Part shown: piece after piece, positions 34,748 through 43,356 of the stretch
Layout: the number at the start of each line of letters is the position of its first letter
Position numbering within the stretch: the stretch's first letter is position 1
Assembly (NCBI RefSeq): GCF_000744705.1
Contig: NZ_JQML01000001.1
Span: forward strand, 7,388,017 to 7,452,016
From: Streptacidiphilus albus JL83
GTDB taxonomy: Bacteria; Actinomycetota; Actinomycetes; Streptomycetales; Streptomycetaceae
Direction: 5' to 3'
Length of the DNA: 64,000 nucleotides
Program-made: the position numbers and the translations under genes
Notes under the pieces: generated by a model
What the model saw: the letters and a program-made list of their open reading frames with translations, nothing else
Database searches by the model: none
What the model was told of the DNA's origin: nothing

Positions 34748-35032
34748 ATGGAGATCATTCCGATTACCGAGGCGAAGAGCCGGATCGCGGAGCTTGCCGA
34801 CCGGGTCGCCCGCGAGCACGACCACTTCACCATCACCCGTAATGGGCGCGCCGATGTCATGCTGATCTCCGTCGCCGAGTACGAGTCCATGCAGGAGACC
34901 CTTGACGTCCTCTCGGACGACGAGACGCTGGCCGATCTGCGCCAGTCGCGCGAGGACTTCGAGGCCGAGGACACCTATTCCGCCGCTGACGTGCGCGCCG
35001 AGCTCGAACGCCGCCGCACAGGCGCGGCGTGA
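34748..35032 (+). CDS. Phd/YefM-family antitoxin
   Basis: 94 residues from ATG 34748 (GTG 34739 adds three residues but lies inside the -10 element). MEIIPITEAKSRIAELADRV and HFTITRNGRADVMLISVAEY are the Phd/YefM DNA-binding fold; the acidic C-terminal part (DDETLADLRQSREDFEAED) would wrap the toxin. It overlaps the toxin gene by 4 bp (GTGA). It should neutralise the toxin and repress its own promoter. Confidence 0.9.
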   Translation: MEIIPITEAKSRIAELADRVAREHDHFTITRNGRADVMLISVAEYESMQETLDVLSDDETLADLRQSREDFEAEDTYSAADVRAELERRRTGAA

Positions 35033-35322
35033 GCAGCGGGCCGCAGGGGGCGCCCGACCCGTACTCCGTCATCCTGTCACGGCAGGCACGCCGGAACCTG
35101 CACGAAGACCTCCCGTTGGAGGTCGCCCTCGCTGCCATGGAGACGATCGAGGGAGCCATCGCCGCCAATCCACACCGCGTGGGCAAACCCCTGGAAGAAC
35201 CCTTCGACGGCTACCACTCCGCGCGCCGCGGCACCTACCGCGTCATCTACCGCATCAATGAGAACAAGCGCACCGTCGAGATCCACTCCATCCGCCACCG
35301 CCGCGACGCCTACCGCAACTGA
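35029..35322 (+). CDS. RelE/ParE-family toxin
   Basis: 97 residues from GTG 35029, overlapping the antitoxin stop. It has the RelE-superfamily pattern VILSRQARRNLHEDLPLEVA, GKPLEEPFDGYHSARRGTYR, VIYRINENKRTVEIHSIRHR with a C-terminal RRDAYR. RelE proteins cleave mRNA at the ribosome; the basic residues and the C-terminal Tyr are present. The 3' end is 10 bp from the left inverted repeat of an insertion sequence, which did not disrupt it. Confidence 0.9.
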   Translation: MSSGPQGAPDPYSVILSRQARRNLHEDLPLEVALAAMETIEGAIAANPHRVGKPLEEPFDGYHSARRGTYRVIYRINENKRTVEIHSIRHRRDAYRN

Positions 35323-35331
35323 CCTTGACCC

Positions 35332-35357
35332 GTACCGCTCGAAAAGTCATCGCTGCA
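35332..35357 (+). repeat. Left terminal inverted repeat of the IS
   Basis: GTACCGCTCGAAAAGTCATC plus GCTGCA. It matches the right repeat in inverted orientation at 25 of 26 positions and begins 10 bp after the relE stop. Confidence 0.8.
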
Positions 35358-35359
35358 CG

Positions 35360-36324
35360 TCACGCCACGTATCGGTACTCGTTGATGGTGCCGCCGAGGC
35401 GGCGGGTGCGTAGGAGCCTGCGGCTCTTTGGGTCCTCGATGGTGGTGGGTTGTTCGGCGGAGTTGGGTGGGCGTTGCGCTCGGGCTTGGTGTGGCCGGTG
35501 CTCGTTGTAGTGATCCTGGTATTCGGTGAGAACTTGGCGGGCGTGGGCTTCGTTGACGATCAGGATGTGGTCGAGGGCTTCGCGGCAGATGGTTCTGATG
35601 ACCCGTTCGCAGTGGGCGTTCATGCGGGGTGCTCGTGGGGCGCTGAGCAGGACGTTCATGTCCTCGGCCTGGAAGACGTCGTCGAAGGGCTTGGTGTATT
35701 TGGTGTCGCGGTCGCGCAGGACGAACCGCAGGGACTCCATGCGGGTTCTGAGGTCGGTGGCGAGGTTGCGCGCCTGCTGGGCAGCCCATTCTGCGGTGGG
35801 GTGGGCAGTGACGCCGGTGATGTGCAGGCGGCGTGTGCCGTGTTCGAGGAACACCATGGCGTACAGGCATGTGCCGGGCGCGGTGTCGACGTGGAAGAAG
35901 TCCGCGGCGATGATGCCCTCGGCCTGGGCCGTCAGGAACTCCCGCCAGCTGGGTCCGGTGCGGCGCGGGGCGGGGTCGAGGCCGGCGGCTGTGAGGATCT
36001 CCCACACCGTGGACGGCGCGATCGGATGCTCCAGCTGGGCGAGTTCGCCCTGGATCCGGCGGTGGCCCCACTGAGGGTTCTCGTTCGCCAGGCGCAGCAC
36101 CAGCCGTTTGAGCGCGGCCGCGGTCGGTGGCCGACCGGTGCGTCGGCGGCGCGTGGAGTAGTCCCATTTCTTCGCGAGTAGTCTGCGGTGCCAGGTCAGG
36201 AGGGTGCCGGGGGTGACAGGCTCAGTACCAGCAGTTGGGCGTCCTTGGCGGTGCTCCGGCGCAGCAGGACGGCCGGTATGGACAGCAGGGTGCGGGCGGC
36301 GCCGTACAGCCGCGACACGATCAT
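35360..36324 (-). pseudogene. rve-domain transposase of the IS, internally deleted
   Basis: The N-terminal piece starts at ATG 36324 (IVSRLYGAARTLLSIPAVLL, RSTAKDAQLLVLSL) and runs into a stop. In another frame TEPVTPGTLLTWHRRLLAKK continues open to 35360. About 40 residues between the two are missing compared with related transposases. The catalytic part is intact: Asp in ADFFHVDT, Asp in LRDRDTKYT, Glu in NAHCERVIRT, and the C-terminal RRLGGTINEYRYVA. The element probably cannot make a full transposase. Confidence 0.75.
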
Positions 36325-36374
36325 CACGTCAGCATCCCAGTCACCGCCGACAGCCACGGGCACCAGCGCTCAGC

Positions 36375-36400
36375 TGCAGCGATGACTTTCCGAGCGGTAC
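36375..36400 (-). repeat. Right terminal inverted repeat of the IS
   Basis: TGCAGCGATGACTTTCCGAG plus CGGTAC on the plus strand; the reverse complement matches the left repeat at 25 of 26 positions. Confidence 0.8.
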
Positions 36401-37076
36401 AGGGTGCAGCGGGCGGGCGTTGGCGATGCACTGGTGCGGCCGGTGCCCGTTGTAGAACGTCTCGAACTCGCGCAGGGCGTGCAGGAGGTGGCGCTGGTCC
36501 CAGACCAGTGTGCGGTCCAGCAGTTCTCGTCTGCGGCATCCGAACACCGCTGAGCACGACCTTGATTCCCGCGTCCCTGAGCACGTTGCCGAACAGCTGG
36601 GGGAACTTCCCGTCCCGGTCCCTGATCAGGTAGCGGGCCCGGCAGCCGGAGTCCTCGATGTCCATGATGAGGTTCTTCGCGGCCTGGACCACCCAGGGCC
36701 CGGTCGGATTCTCGGTGGCGTCCAGGATCCGGCTTCGGCGGTTGGCGTGCTCGATCACGGCGAATGCGCAATGGCGGGCGCCGGACAGGGCGACGGTCCC
36801 GAAGAAGTCGCATGCCAGGAGCGCGTCGGCCTGGGAGCGCAGGAAGTCCGCCCAGGTGCTCGATGCGCGATCGGGGGACGGCTCGATGCCGGCTTCCTTG
36901 AGGATCTCCCAGACTGTGTATGCGGCCACCTTCGCCCCGAGCATCAGCAGTTCACCGTGCAGACCAGGGCGCGGATCGAGTGCACGGTGCGGGGCCGGCC
37001 TGCGCGCTTGGGGCTGGGCTGGGCGGTGTGTCGGCGGGCGGCCATGTCTCGGTGCCGGCGCAGGACGGTCTCTGGT
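36401..37076 (-). pseudogene. Older rve-domain transposase relic
   Basis: Three pieces in different frames: PETVLRRHRDMAARRHTAQ with AGRPRTVHSIRALV; then GELLMLGAKVAAYTVWEILK through LLACDFFGTVALSGARHCAF and YLIRDRDGKFPQLFGNVLRD; then ELLDRTLVWDQRHLLHALRE with FETFYNGHRPHQCIANARPL. Sequence is missing between the first and second pieces, and a frameshift near 36540 separates the second and third. The 3' end is cut by the right repeat of the younger IS. Confidence 0.75.
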
Positions 37077-37952
37077 TCACGGATGGCAGTCCCACGCGGG
37101 CGAAGCGGCGGCTGTGTCGCGCAGAGCGATCCGGATCTGGGCGCTCGGGAGTCGCTCGGTATAGGCGAATCCGCAAGGGCGGATGGCCGTGATGCCACCT
37201 TGTTCTCCGAGGTACAGCACCGCGCCATAGCGAGGGCGACCTTCCGGATCTGTCCAGGACGCGTCCGCGAGGGCTGGGCGGGCGCCCAGCATCGCGGTCA
37301 TCGGGGCGATCGTCCCGTGATCCCGCAACTCCACCGCCATGTCCTGGGCTTGCTGCCCTGCCCACATCGCGGTGAAGACAGCGAGGACCAGTACCGTCGC
37401 CAGGGCCTGGAGCACTCCGGGAGAGGGCGAGCGGCCGAGCACGTACATCAGCGGGCCGAAGCCGATGAGGCCGCACGAAGCTGCGGTCAGGACGGCTACC
37501 GACGGAGAAGGAAAACGGCTGACGCTGGTGAAGTACAGCAGGCTGCCGAGCAGGACGGCGACAGTCAGACCGCGTGCGGTCGGTCGTGTCCACAGGTAGG
37601 CCAGCGGGGCGTGCAGGAGGACCCGGCCCATGAGGAGAGCGGCGGAGAACCCGGACAGGAACACCAGGCAGGTCAGCACCGCGGTGAGGACGCCGACGCG
37701 GACGAGCAGTGTCTGCTTGTCGATTCCGGCCTCTTCCGGCGTGATGCCAAAGACGGAGAAGTACTGAGTCAGTGCCCAGTAGCCGACTGCGAAGATCAGC
37801 AGGCCCATCAGTGCGAGCACGGTCGCCAGGAGTTGCAGGATGTCCTTTGCGGACGCCGGCGGCTGCGGCTTCGTTGTGGTGTCGGTGTGGGGCAAGGGAT
37901 TGGCCGTCTGGCATCGGAGTTGGCGGGGGAGACGGGGCGGTTGTCGGGTCAC
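37077..37952 (-). CDS. Hypothetical multi-pass membrane protein
   Basis: 291 residues from GTG 37952; not recognised. The first 38 residues are polar. Five hydrophobic segments follow (LLATVLALMGLLIFAVGYWA; VGVLTAVLTCLVFLSGFSAA; GLTVAVLLGSLLYF; VAVLTAASCGLIGFGPLMYV; LATVLVLAVFTAMWA), then an outer or cytosolic tail of about 85 residues (ASWTDPEGRPRYGAVLYLGE). The stop falls right at the transposase relic, so the original C-terminus may have been altered. Confidence 0.65.
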   Translation of the reverse strand: MTRQPPRLPRQLRCQTANPLPHTDTTTKPQPPASAKDILQLLATVLALMGLLIFAVGYWALTQYFSVFGITPEEAGIDKQTLLVRVGVLTAVLTCLVFLSGFSAALLMGRVLLHAPLAYLWTRPTARGLTVAVLLGSLLYFTSVSRFPSPSVAVLTAASCGLIGFGPLMYVLGRSPSPGVLQALATVLVLAVFTAMWAGQQAQDMAVELRDHGTIAPMTAMLGARPALADASWTDPEGRPRYGAVLYLGEQGGITAIRPCGFAYTERLPSAQIRIALRDTAAASPAWDCHP

Positions 37953-38035
37953 GGGTTCACGTCCGCTGCGGGTAGCCGGTCTTCGGGGTCTTCGGGGAGC
38001 TGTGCAGGCGGCGTGCCAACGCAGCCTTCGTCCAT

Positions 38036-39241
38036 TCAGGCGGAGGCGAGGATGGCCACGGCGTTGTGGCCGCCGAAGCCGGCGGAGGTGCTGAGGGCGA
38101 TGCCGGAGGCCAGGGTCCGGGGGGTGCCGGAGACGACGTCGAGGTCGATGCCGGGGTCGAGCTGCCGCAGACCGGCGGTGGGAGGGACCTTGCCCGCGTT
38201 GAGAGCGAGAACGGTCAGGGCTGCTTCGATGGTGCCCGCGGCGGCGAGGGTGTGTCCGAGGGCGCCCTTGGCGGAGGTGACCGGTGGCCGGTGCGGGAAG
38301 ACCCGCCGCAGGGCCGTGCCCTCGATCCGGTCGTTGGCCTTGGTCGAGGTGCCATGGGCGTTGATGTGGCCGACGTCGGCCGCGGTGACCCCGGCGTCGG
38401 CCAGGGCGGTGCGCAGGGCCTGTTCCAGGCCGCGGCCCTCCGGTTGGGGCGCGACCAGGTGGTGGGCGTCGGTGGCCGCCCCGTAGCCGATCAGGCGGGC
38501 CAGCGGCGCGGCCCCGCGGGCCGCGGCGAAGGCGGGGCGCTCCAGGACGAGCGCCCCGGCGCCCTCGGCCATCACGAAGCCGTCCCGGTCCGCGTCGAAG
38601 GGGTGCGATCCGTGCCGGGACAGCGTTCCGACCTGGGCGAAGCCGGTCATGATCAGCCTGCTGACAGCCGCTTCCGAGCTGACGACCAGCGCGATGTCGC
38701 AGTGGTCGAGGGCGAGCAGGTCCCGGGCGACGCCGAGCGCGGTCGTGCCCGAGGCACAGGCAGTGGTGACGGACAGGCCGGGCCCGGTGATGCCGAAGTG
38801 GAGGGAGACGGCGGCGCCGAGCATGTTGGCCATGTAGCCGGTGAGGAAGTACGGCGAGACCCGGTCCGGGCCGTCGGCGGCCAGGCGGGCGCTTGCGGTG
38901 TCCTGGGCGCGGGTGCCGCCGAAGAGGATGCCGCCGACAACGGCGACGCGGGCCGGATCCCAGCCGGAGCCGGGCAGGTCGGCCTGTTCGAGGGCCTGGG
39001 CCGTCGCCACCAGGCCGAAGCGCGTGTAGGGGTCCAGGTGGGCGCAGCCCGGCCAGGACAGGACGGGGTGGTCGAGTGCCGTCACCCGGCAGCTGAGGTC
39101 CACGGGCAGGCCCTGCATCTCCGGGTCGTGGGCGGCGGTGGGGCGGCCGGCGAGCACCGATGCCCAGGTGCTCGCGACATCGGTTCCGCCGCTGGTCACC
39201 AGGCCCAGGCCAGTGACCACCGCGGTGGTGTCGCGGGTCAC
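38036..39241 (-). CDS. Beta-ketoacyl-[ACP] synthase (FabF/KAS II type)
   Basis: 401 residues from GTG 39241, overlapping the ACP stop (GTGA). The thiolase-fold condensing-enzyme triad is complete: Cys162 in TTACASGTTAL, His296 in NAHGTSTKAND and His330 in GALGHTLAAAG. It elongates an acyl chain on an ACP. Coupling to a dedicated ACP and the absence of other fatty-acid genes suggest a specialised lipid or polyketide rather than housekeeping synthesis. A longer frame to 39808 runs antisense over the acyltransferase and is rejected. Confidence 0.92.
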   Translation of the reverse strand: MTRDTTAVVTGLGLVTSGGTDVASTWASVLAGRPTAAHDPEMQGLPVDLSCRVTALDHPVLSWPGCAHLDPYTRFGLVATAQALEQADLPGSGWDPARVAVVGGILFGGTRAQDTASARLAADGPDRVSPYFLTGYMANMLGAAVSLHFGITGPGLSVTTACASGTTALGVARDLLALDHCDIALVVSSEAAVSRLIMTGFAQVGTLSRHGSHPFDADRDGFVMAEGAGALVLERPAFAAARGAAPLARLIGYGAATDAHHLVAPQPEGRGLEQALRTALADAGVTAADVGHINAHGTSTKANDRIEGTALRRVFPHRPPVTSAKGALGHTLAAAGTIEAALTVLALNAGKVPPTAGLRQLDPGIDLDVVSGTPRTLASGIALSTSAGFGGHNAVAILASA

Positions 39242-39483
39242 GGCGCCTCCTTCCGCTCGTTGATCCGCGCTGCCAGCTCGCCCAGGGTTCCCCTGCGCAG
39301 CTCGTCGTCGCCCACGGTGACGGCGAAGTCGTCGTGGATGGTGATGGCCATTTCGACGATCATGAGGGAATCGATGAGCAGATCGGTCATGGCGGCGTCG
39401 GCCCCGACCGATTCCGGGGGATTCTGGAATTTCCCGACGAGCGCTCTCTGGAGGAGTTCGAGGATGGATTCCTCGGAATTCAT
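39238..39483 (-). CDS. Acyl carrier protein
   Basis: 81 residues. The phosphopantetheine site is in TDLLIDSLMIVEMAI, with Ser39 after Asp38. Helical ACP fold; length is normal. It precedes and overlaps the beta-ketoacyl synthase gene by 4 bp, so the two probably work as a pair. The acyltransferase gene starts 65 bp away on the other strand and may take acyl chains from this ACP. Confidence 0.92.
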   Translation of the reverse strand: MNSEESILELLQRALVGKFQNPPESVGADAAMTDLLIDSLMIVEMAITIHDDFAVTVGDDELRRGTLGELAARINERKEAP

Positions 39484-39547
39484 TGCATTGCCACCTTTCT
39501 ACGACGAGAGGATCGGGGGATTGATGAGGGAATCCTGATGTGCCACC

Positions 39548-40360
39548 ATGAGCCATGGCAAGCGGGTCGGGAACAGTGCCCGCCCGCGAATGGAGAGGGT
39601 GGCTGCCTTGAGTACGGTCAGGCCTAATTTTCGGAAGTGGCTCATGGACACGTCGCGCGATATCGCGGCGGATCGCCTGCTCGACTGGATGATCGACACG
39701 TATTTCCGGGTCGAGGTCTCTGGATGGGAGAACATCCCTGATCAGGGCAGTGGGATGCTGGTGGCCAACCATTCGGGCGCATGGGCTCTGGATGGATTCG
39801 TCCTGCACCGCATCCTGGAGCGCGGATTAGCCAGGCGCGTCCAGATCCAGGCTTCGGAGATTATTTTCCGGTTCCCGGTGGCGGGTGCCGTCTCGCGCCG
39901 CGCGGGAATGGTCGGATCGGATCCCACGCTCGGCCTTTCGACGCTGGGTTCCGGGCAGCTGGTCGCGGTCTTCCCCGAGGGCTTCTCCGGTGTGGGCAAG
40001 GGATTTCAGTACCGCTATCAGCTGCAGCGTTTCAGTGAGGGTTTCGCGGTGACCGCGATGCATGTCGGGGCGCCGGTTGTCCCGGTCGCCATCATCGGAG
40101 CTGAGGAGGCGCTTCCCAAGGTGGGGGAGGTCCCCGGGCTGGCTCGCCTGCTGGACCTGCCCTATGTTCCGGTCGTTCCCGCCTTCCCGCTGCCTTCGAA
40201 GTGGCTGATCCGTTTCGGGGAGCCGATGCCGGCCCCGGCACGGCCCGATGCGTTCGCCGAGCGCGCGGAGGCGGCGAGGCTGTTCCGTGACCAGGTGCAG
40301 GAGACAGTGCAGGCGATGGTGGACCGCGAGCGGCGGCGACGGGTGAACGCCTTCTGGTGA
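39548..40360 (+). CDS. Lysophospholipid acyltransferase-like protein (PlsC/AGPAT superfamily)
   Basis: 270 residues from ATG 39548; TTG 39608, with GAGAGGG upstream, is an equally good start. NHSGAWALD has His75 and Asp82, the H-X6-D form of the acyltransferase catalytic motif, and VFPEGFSG is the second conserved motif. It should transfer an acyl group to a lysophospholipid or another alcohol at the membrane. It is divergent from the ACP-KAS pair. Confidence 0.8.
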   Translation: MSHGKRVGNSARPRMERVAALSTVRPNFRKWLMDTSRDIAADRLLDWMIDTYFRVEVSGWENIPDQGSGMLVANHSGAWALDGFVLHRILERGLARRVQIQASEIIFRFPVAGAVSRRAGMVGSDPTLGLSTLGSGQLVAVFPEGFSGVGKGFQYRYQLQRFSEGFAVTAMHVGAPVVPVAIIGAEEALPKVGEVPGLARLLDLPYVPVVPAFPLPSKWLIRFGEPMPAPARPDAFAERAEAARLFRDQVQETVQAMVDRERRRRVNAFW

Positions 40361-40368
40361 CGGCCGGG

Positions 40369-40389
40369 CCGGGCGGACGGGGCGCCCGG
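40369..40389. terminator. Hairpin between convergent genes
   Basis: CCGGGCG and CGCCCGG flank a 7-nt loop in the 40-bp gap between the stops of the acyltransferase and the P450-like gene; it could serve both directions. Confidence 0.5.
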
Positions 40390-40400
40390 TCGACCCGCTC

Positions 40401-41855
40401 TCAGCGGGCAAGGCGGTCAGCCGTCCGCTGCATGTCGGCGGCGGCGGCGAAGCAGCGCTCCGCATGGCCCAGCAGCACCATGCGGAAGTGCTCCCCGACG
40501 GCGTCGTTGTTCCACTCGCTGGACTGCGCGCACTCCACCAGTGCTCCGGCCTGTTCTTCGAGGCGGCCGGCGGTCCGGCGGGCCAGCGCCGCATGATGTG
40601 CTGCGGCGTGGTCGCCGTCCCGCAGCGACAGGCCCACGGCGGCGCCGACGCTGACGCTGCCGTCGGCCTGGAAGCCCGAGCGGTCGGCCAGGGCGATCTT
40701 CAGGGACTGCGGTTCCAGCGCGTGCGGGAGCCGGTCGGGGTGGAGTCGTGGCGCGTAGAGCACGGGGTGCAATGACTGCGTGAGCGCGCCGAGGAAGGCC
40801 CGGGTGACGGCGCGGGCGGCCTCGGCCGCCGGACACGCGGAGGGATGCGCGCACAGCGAGGCCGACCCGTCCGACTCGTCCTGCCAGCCGTCCAACTCCC
40901 GCAACCAAGCCGTGGAGTGGAGGATTTCCGTCCCGGCGCGGACCGCCATCCCATTCCATTGGAAGGGCGAACGGACCCGGTGCACGGTGGCGGCAAGCGG
41001 TGGATAGTGCCGCAACGCCATGCCCAGGGCCCGCTCCACCGGGTCGGTGCCCGCGACCGGCGGCAGGACGGCCAGCAGCGCGAGGGCCTGCGCAGCGCTC
41101 TCGCCCACTGCCCCGGAAACCAGCGCCAGGACGTGCGCGAGCACCGGGACGGCCTGCTCGGGGCGCGCCCGGGCGTCGACGATCCGGGCAGCGGCGCCCT
41201 CCGGGGCGGACAGGTAGGGGACCAGGCGCCGGTACAGGGCCTCGGCCAGGTTCTGTTCCCGTCGCGAACCGCCGGCCTGGATCATCGCTGTCAGGATCTC
41301 GCTGAGCAGGGTGTCGTCTGCGGCCGCAGCGCCGAGGACCGCGCTGCGGGCCAACCGCTGCGTGATCCGGCTCCACTGGGGCCACGGCAGCGTCCCGTCC
41401 GCGCTGCGCGCGGCCGCGGCCTGGTCCACTGCCGCCCGGACTGCGGGCCCGACGGACCCGGCGAGCTCCTTCCCCGGCAGCGGGGGTGCGGCGTGGGCGG
41501 AGATGCCGTAGCGCCGCCCCGCCGCGGTCAGCCCCACCGGCGACTCGCAGGCGCCCGCCGAGTGGACCTGGCCGAGCAGGCCGGTGGCGACCTCCTGGGA
41601 CAGCGGCGTCAGGAAGACGCCGAACGGTGTCCGCAGTTCCACCAGCTCGTCCGAATTGGTGCGCCTGAGGTGAACGAAGAGCTGCCGGGTCAACTCCTCC
41701 CGGGTCAGCCGGCGCAGCCCCAGGGCACGTGCGGGCAGGTCGATCCAGGGGATTCGCTGGACCGCCAGGGCGGTCCCGAACAGGACGCTCTCGATCGGCC
41801 AGGCCGTCTCCGGGCTGCGGGGAACAGCGGCAAGGGTGCGTGCTTCAACGGTCAT
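40401..41855 (-). CDS. Divergent cytochrome P450-like protein
   Basis: 484 residues from ATG 41855 (GAGGCGG upstream; ATG 41939 is possible). Late blocks follow the P450 order: an I-helix-like VLAHVLALVSGAVGESAAQA; a K-helix and beta-sheet region (GMALRHYPPLAATVHRVRSP, then MAVRAGTEILHSTAWLREL); then a Cys-containing loop PSACPAAEAARAVTRAF. The ExxR Glu is replaced (MALR) and the FxxGxHxC consensus is not kept, so heme binding is uncertain. It may be an atypical P450 or a non-catalytic relative. It lies 34 bp after a lipase-like gene on the same strand. Confidence 0.55.
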   Translation of the reverse strand: MTVEARTLAAVPRSPETAWPIESVLFGTALAVQRIPWIDLPARALGLRRLTREELTRQLFVHLRRTNSDELVELRTPFGVFLTPLSQEVATGLLGQVHSAGACESPVGLTAAGRRYGISAHAAPPLPGKELAGSVGPAVRAAVDQAAAARSADGTLPWPQWSRITQRLARSAVLGAAAADDTLLSEILTAMIQAGGSRREQNLAEALYRRLVPYLSAPEGAAARIVDARARPEQAVPVLAHVLALVSGAVGESAAQALALLAVLPPVAGTDPVERALGMALRHYPPLAATVHRVRSPFQWNGMAVRAGTEILHSTAWLRELDGWQDESDGSASLCAHPSACPAAEAARAVTRAFLGALTQSLHPVLYAPRLHPDRLPHALEPQSLKIALADRSGFQADGSVSVGAAVGLSLRDGDHAAAHHAALARRTAGRLEEQAGALVECAQSSEWNNDAVGEHFRMVLLGHAERCFAAAADMQRTADRLAR

Positions 41856-41889
41856 GGCCCGCCTCATCTCGGATCGACCCCGTCCCGGC

Positions 41890-43356
41890 TCACCGGTCGC
41901 GCAGTCGGTAGAGCTGGTTGCCGACGACGGTGCCGTCATAGGCGCCGATCAGGTCGTTGACCCGACGGCGGTACTCAGGCACCGACTCGCGCAGAGCCGT
42001 GGCGTAGGACTGCGGGGCATGGGACAGCGGATAGTCCTGTGCGTCGTCGAGCCAGGCCAGCTCGACCCAGTCCTCGGGAATGACAGTCGGCGAGGCCGGG
42101 CCGCAACCGTCCAGTCCCGGGATCACGTCGTGCTCGTTGACCAGGCTGATCACCTGGGTCCTGCCGTCAGCCGGCCGCTTGTTGTCGATGGGTGATCCGA
42201 CCGTGACGACGTGGGTGAGCCGGTAGGTCGCCACGAAGTCCACGTCCATGGCCAGGTTCATGGCGGTGATCCCGCCCAGGCTGTGTCCGACGACCATCAG
42301 CGCGGAGCCGACCGGAACCCCGGCGCGCCGCAGGACCTGCTTCACGGCCCGGGTGTAGGTGGTGTCGGTGCGCAGCAGCCCGTCCATGGCACCGACGACG
42401 TCCTGGGGCGTACTGTTGCGCAACCGTGCGAAACTCGTCCCGGGCAACAGCAGCGCGTACCGGACCGCACCGTCCTGGCAGGCGACCCGGCGCAGCAACG
42501 CCAGGCCGTGGTTCCCCAGGGCGGCGATGTCGTCGACGTAACTGACGATGTCGTTGCTGGAGCGGGCCAGCACCCGGGCCAGGATGGCATCGGGCTCAGC
42601 GCGTTCAGCGCGTCCCGGGCCCGGGTTCAGCCAGCCGATGAGCGAGCTGGACAGGCCGAGGAACGGATCGGTGGTCGGCACTCCTCCAGCCAGCGTGACC
42701 CAGGCGAAGTCGTCGTTGAAGGTGTTCTGGTCGAGCAGGCTGGCAAGCGCGAGCAGCTCCATGATGACCGGGCTCACCGTGGTCAGCGCCCTGGTGACGC
42801 CGAAGTGCTCGGCCAGTGCCGCCGCTGCCCGCAGGGTCTCCCACGGCCGCCCGGCGAGGGCGGCGTCAGCGAGCCTGCGTGCCTGGGGCGAGTCCAGGTT
42901 GGGGTTGTCCGCGGCGGCGGCGTTGATCCGCATCGCGAACGCGTCCACCGCCATGGCGATCGCCGCCGGTCGGCGGCCCGACACACCGGCCACCGCCCGC
43001 GCCGACTCCCCGACCAGGCCGCCGTGCGCGTTGAATCCCAGCCCTGCGGAATTGGTCAGCGCCCGGACGGCCGAGCCCACGACCCCCAGCGCCCACAGCG
43101 GCTGCCGCGCCGCCCGCAGCGGGAAGCGCCAGTCAGTCAGCGCGGCCGTCACCTCGCCACCGGCCTGCTTGGCTATCAGCGCGGCGTCAGCGAGCAGTAC
43201 CGACGCGGAGAGCAGGAGCTTCGGATCGGTCGTGGCCGACTCCAGGCCAACGGCGACGGCCTCGCCACCTCCATGCCCGGTCCGCACCGGCGTCGGCACG
43301 CTGTGCTGCCGGGCGGTGGTCTTCTTCGGTTTCGGGGCACGGGATTCCATGCGCAT
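41890..43356 (-). CDS. Lipase-like alpha/beta hydrolase
   Basis: 488 residues from ATG 43356 (GAGG upstream). The C-terminal half is an alpha/beta hydrolase with nucleophile elbow VVGHSLGGITAMNLA, acid in ISLVNEHDVIPGLDG and a likely catalytic His in YPLSHAPQSY; it resembles class 3 lipases. The N-terminal 230 residues are helical and Ala-rich, unlike known lipases. No signal peptide. With the P450-like gene 34 bp downstream it forms a two-gene unit, perhaps acting on a lipid. Confidence 0.75.
   Translation of the reverse strand: MRMESRAPKPKKTTARQHSVPTPVRTGHGGGEAVAVGLESATTDPKLLLSASVLLADAALIAKQAGGEVTAALTDWRFPLRAARQPLWALGVVGSAVRALTNSAGLGFNAHGGLVGESARAVAGVSGRRPAAIAMAVDAFAMRINAAAADNPNLDSPQARRLADAALAGRPWETLRAAAALAEHFGVTRALTTVSPVIMELLALASLLDQNTFNDDFAWVTLAGGVPTTDPFLGLSSSLIGWLNPGPGRAERAEPDAILARVLARSSNDIVSYVDDIAALGNHGLALLRRVACQDGAVRYALLLPGTSFARLRNSTPQDVVGAMDGLLRTDTTYTRAVKQVLRRAGVPVGSALMVVGHSLGGITAMNLAMDVDFVATYRLTHVVTVGSPIDNKRPADGRTQVISLVNEHDVIPGLDGCGPASPTVIPEDWVELAWLDDAQDYPLSHAPQSYATALRESVPEYRRRVNDLIGAYDGTVVGNQLYRLRDR

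Larger units (their letters stand above)
35332..36400 (-). mobile_element. Defective 1.07-kb insertion sequence with 26-bp terminal inverted repeats
   Basis: It is bounded by 26-bp terminal inverted repeats that differ at one position. Inside is one rve-type (DDE) transposase gene with an internal deletion and frame change. The element sits inside an older transposase relic of the same broad family (36401-37076), whose coding sequence stops exactly at the right repeat. No clear target duplication could be seen. Confidence 0.75.

Noticed and set aside
38066-39538. Plus-strand open frame of 490 codons opposite the ketoacyl synthase
   Set aside because: The minus-strand KAS and ACP have complete catalytic motifs; this frame has low-complexity Gly/Arg/Val content only.
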